A DNA stretch of 7,825 nucleotides from the NCBI GenBank assembly GCA_024643945.1, contig JAHELX010000275.1, forward strand, positions 1 to 7,825, written 5' to 3'. Positions within the stretch are counted from its first letter, which is position 1. Every line of letters begins with the position of its first letter. Source of the stretch: Anaerolineales bacterium. GTDB taxonomy: Bacteria; Chloroflexota; Anaerolineae; 4572-78; NAK82. Under the pieces are notes generated by a model that was not told where the DNA came from, did not search any database, and saw nothing but the letters and a program-made list of their open reading frames with translations. The translations under genes and the position numbers were made by a program. This document shows, in pieces, positions 5,532 to 7,825 of the stretch.

Positions 5532-7685
5532 ATGGCAGTTCTGACTGTTACCAAAAATCGGCAGCATGTGCTCGATTTGAATGGACAACCTCTTTTTCTG
5601 GTGGGCGTGAACTATGAAGGGCACTTCGACCGCACCCGGCGGATGTGGGAGGACTCTCTCTTTGACCTGGATCTGATCGCCCACGACCTGCACAAGGCCC
5701 AAAGCAGTGGGTTTAACGCCATCCGCATCTTCGTACAGCAGCCGCTGGACGCTGAACTCCACGCTGGCAACTTCGACAAGCTCGATCGTGTGCTCGACGA
5801 GGCTGAGCGTGCCAACCTGGCCGTGCTGCTGGTGCTGAATGATGTCCACAACCTGGATCTGGCTGCGGTCGCTGATCTAAATGCGGCTATTGGCGACCAC
5901 CTGCGAGGCTCGCCGGTCTTGCTCGGCTACGAACTGGAAAATAAGCCGGTCTTCTACGATATTGTCGCCGCTCGCTACCCGGAGGGAATCCATGCCCCAG
6001 TGCAGACTGATTCCCTTATCCAGCACTATGGCCAGCGGGTCAGCCGGAGTGAGGCTGAACTAATGCAGCGAGATCGTCGTATTCCTCTCCATCTCTCCTC
6101 TGATCTGGCCTATTATTACGCCAACGCATTGCGTCTCTTCTTAGAGTTCGATCGAGCAGCCACCAATTGGGGCAAACAGGGGAACGGAGATTTGCTGCGT
6201 TACATCACCTCGCCCGATGCTGCCCAGTGGCGACACTTGATCCACGTAATGGATGCTACCCTTGCCGCCTGGCTGACGGCTTGCCTGGACCCGTTGCGCG
6301 CCTCTGACTCCCAGCACCCGGTCACCATTGGCTGGCATTGGCCCCACTTCGCCGGACTGCCCGCCAATCGCGCTCTTGATTTCCAACAATTCCACCACTA
6401 CAGCGCACGCAGCCTTGCTGGCCTGCGCCAGACGCTGGATTATCTACAAGGATTGCGGCGTATCTTCCCCGACCATCCTATCGTCCTGGGGGAATTTGGC
6501 TATTCCAATGCCAGTGGTCCTAGCCCCGAGCGATCACAGCCGGTAGACCCGTCGCTGACTGCCCTTTATGAGGCGGCGCTGCTTTGTGGTTTGCAGGCGG
6601 AGGGATTGGCTGGAGGCTTCAAGTGGGTGCTGAATGACATGGCCGATGCCGACCATAACCCACAGGAATCGAACTTGGGCGTTTTTCGATTGGGGGATGA
6701 GCCCAAACCAGTGCGAGACCTGATCTTGCGCCTGGCTGAACTCTGGAGTGATTCGCCGCCCCCAGGCACCACTCGCCTGATCCGGGACGCCAATACTGGC
6801 CTGGCTTATCGCTATACACTGCTGGCGAACGTGGTGGTCGGCGGTGGATCTTACCAAGACGGCGCGGTTGTATGGCAGAGTCAGAGCAATCGGCCGGCGC
6901 ACCTCTTTGTGCGCTGGAGGGGCCAGGAGATTATTCTCGATGCAACCAGCCAGGGATACGTGACGCTGGGGCCGGATGATCTGGTCCCTGGTTGGGAGCG
7001 CGCACGCGAGGTGGTGCTCTATCAGCGGCAAGCTAACAGGCGCCTGGAACTTAAGCGATTTGCGACCACGCAAGATCCGACCTGGCATGTCCTGCCAGGC
7101 GTAACCTACGTGCTGACACCGGGCGCGACCAGTCCCATCCACGCGCTGGTGGACGATGTCGAAGAGCCTCAACCTGGCCCCGGCGAGCACGTGCTGGTCT
7201 TGGCCGACTCTGACCTTCACCTGGACGCAGCCTTAGCTTACATCCGGCGCTTTGCTCCTGACTTCACGTTTGCCCCCGACGGGGTGGCTGGCCGCTGGCC
7301 TTACGTCACGGTGGTGGGGGGGGCAGAAGGCGTGAGCGACGCGCAGTTGGAGGCCATCCAGGCGCGGGGCGCGCGCCTGGTAGAGCGAGTCGCTGGGGAC
7401 AACATAGCTGCCACCAAACAATTGCTCAACGACATGGCGGCTCAAGGGCGCCGCTTCCTGGTCGCCCCACCTGAATCTCCCCAACCTCCGGCCAACGAGA
7501 CGTATGCTGTCAAGCCGGGCGACACCCTTACCGGTATTTCCCTCAAGGTCTATGGTGACCGGCGCTACTGGCGCGCCATCTTCGAAGCTAATCGTGACCT
7601 GCTAGAGGACCCGGGTCGCATTCACCCAGGACAAGTGTTGCGCATTCCCTCCAACAACGGACAATCTTTTGACAATCCCTTCTGA
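5532..7685 (+). CDS. GH5-like TIM-barrel protein with C-terminal LysM domain; acid/base Glu apparently replaced by Lys
   Basis: This 717-residue multidomain protein is probably related to glycoside hydrolases of the GH5 type; the substrate is unknown. Residues about 10-395 read as a TIM barrel: GVNYEG near 25, GFNAIRIF with Arg65, YELENKP at 133-139, FHHYS at 287-291, VLGEFGYSN with Glu321 as the likely nucleophile, and GGFKWVLND with Trp365. In GH5 enzymes the strand-4 motif normally ends NEP, with Glu as acid/base; here it is NKP with Lys138. Residues about 405-545 look like a beta-sandwich. About 560-645 resembles a cell-wall-binding-2-like fold (VVGGAEGVSDAQLE then VERVAGDN), a weak match. 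Residues 656-706 are a clear LysM (YAVKPGDTLTGIS through RIHPGQVLRIP), which binds N-acetylglucosamine polymers. No signal peptide is visible. The frame has a TAG at 5466 and no start codon between it and the ATG, so none was missed. GGAG (5520-5523) supports the start. An 8-G run at 7316-7323 keeps the frame. Confidence 0.85.
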   Translation: MAVLTVTKNRQHVLDLNGQPLFLVGVNYEGHFDRTRRMWEDSLFDLDLIAHDLHKAQSSGFNAIRIFVQQPLDAELHAGNFDKLDRVLDEAERANLAVLLVLNDVHNLDLAAVADLNAAIGDHLRGSPVLLGYELENKPVFYDIVAARYPEGIHAPVQTDSLIQHYGQRVSRSEAELMQRDRRIPLHLSSDLAYYYANALRLFLEFDRAATNWGKQGNGDLLRYITSPDAAQWRHLIHVMDATLAAWLTACLDPLRASDSQHPVTIGWHWPHFAGLPANRALDFQQFHHYSARSLAGLRQTLDYLQGLRRIFPDHPIVLGEFGYSNASGPSPERSQPVDPSLTALYEAALLCGLQAEGLAGGFKWVLNDMADADHNPQESNLGVFRLGDEPKPVRDLILRLAELWSDSPPPGTTRLIRDANTGLAYRYTLLANVVVGGGSYQDGAVVWQSQSNRPAHLFVRWRGQEIILDATSQGYVTLGPDDLVPGWERAREVVLYQRQANRRLELKRFATTQDPTWHVLPGVTYVLTPGATSPIHALVDDVEEPQPGPGEHVLVLADSDLHLDAALAYIRRFAPDFTFAPDGVAGRWPYVTVVGGAEGVSDAQLEAIQARGARLVERVAGDNIAATKQLLNDMAAQGRRFLVAPPESPQPPANETYAVKPGDTLTGISLKVYGDRRYWRAIFEANRDLLEDPGRIHPGQVLRIPSNNGQSFDNPF

Positions 7686-7718
7686 ATCAACTAGAATATG
7701 ATGTCACGTCTGTGCACA

Positions 7719-7724
7719 TATAAT
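7719..7724 (+). promoter_or_regulatory. Consensus -10 box near the right edge
   Basis: A perfect TATAAT lies 34 bases after the stop of the preceding gene, with no convincing -35 box. A start about 7 bases downstream would place the transcript's 5' end almost at the ATG at 7733. Confidence 0.35.
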
Positions 7725-7732
7725 ACCCATCC

Positions 7733-7825
7733 ATGGAATTTCTGAGGAGATTGAGCGACACGTTGCCCTCACCACTCGGAATTTTGGGATGCATTGGGCA
7801 TAAGGACGTGCGTCTTGTATCGCGA
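7733..7825 (+). CDS. Possible start of a further gene (31 codons, runs off window)
   Basis: From ATG the frame stays open to the window edge and reads MEFLRRLSDTLPS, then PLGILGCIGHKDVRLVSR. I recognise no family. No Shine-Dalgarno precedes the ATG. The -10 box just upstream would make the message leaderless or nearly so. An in-frame TTG at 7763, with GAGGAG about 13 bases before it, is an alternative start. Thirty-one open codons can occur by chance, so this is tentative. Confidence 0.35.
   Translation, partial: MEFLRRLSDTLPSPLGILGCIGHKDVRLVSR

Noticed and set aside
5262..5849. A 195-codon minus-strand reading frame
   Set aside because: Two thirds of it lies antisense to the N-terminus of the LysM protein, and the rest reads through the intergenic hairpin. 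It has no ribosome site and no recognisable protein pattern.
6534..7220. A 228-codon minus-strand reading frame
   Set aside because: It is entirely antisense to the LysM-protein gene, whose domains are clear in the plus frame. The composition is that of a shadow frame.

Overview
This 7.8 kb window looks like chromosomal DNA from a free-living bacterium of fairly high G+C content. Two exported or envelope-type proteins (an Asp-box propeller with a C-terminal membrane anchor, and a glycosidase-fold protein ending in LysM) and an overlapping modABC operon would fit a Chloroflexota-like organism. That assignment is inference from style only; no rRNA or taxonomic marker is present. I see no insertion sequence, CRISPR array, tRNA or rRNA.

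Layout from left to right. (1) Positions 1-1586, minus strand: a molybdate ABC importer, modA (lipoprotein), modB (permease) and modC (ATPase, cut by the window edge after its Walker A motif). The genes overlap by 4 and 8 bases, so translation is probably coupled. (2) Positions 1587-1887: a divergent control region. Two good sigma70-type promoters point away from each other and their -35 boxes form an 8-base inverted repeat. The rightward one drives mgtE through a leader of about 170 nt that is rich in competing stem-loops, and the last stem buries the mgtE Shine-Dalgarno sequence. This is the best candidate for an undescribed element in the window. (3) Positions 1888-3237, plus strand: mgtE, a complete Mg2+ transporter/channel with N, CBS-pair and membrane domains, followed by a strong intrinsic terminator. 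(4) Positions 3350-4905, minus strand: an exported Asp-box (BNR-like) protein with a C-terminal membrane anchor, then a 76-residue two-helix membrane protein. (5) Positions 4906-5531: a 626-base intergenic region with promoters, a candidate operator and a long imperfect hairpin (5254-5374) whose G-U pairs suggest a plus-strand RNA. (6) Positions 5532-7685, plus strand: a 717-residue protein with a GH5-like TIM barrel, a beta-rich middle and a C-terminal LysM. The residue where GH5-type enzymes carry the acid/base Glu appears to be Lys. (7) Positions 7686-7825: a consensus -10 box and possibly the first 31 codons of another gene.

Functionally, the left half is metal and oxyanion transport (molybdate and magnesium) from a shared divergent control region. 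The right half is envelope or polysaccharide-related and of unknown physiological role.
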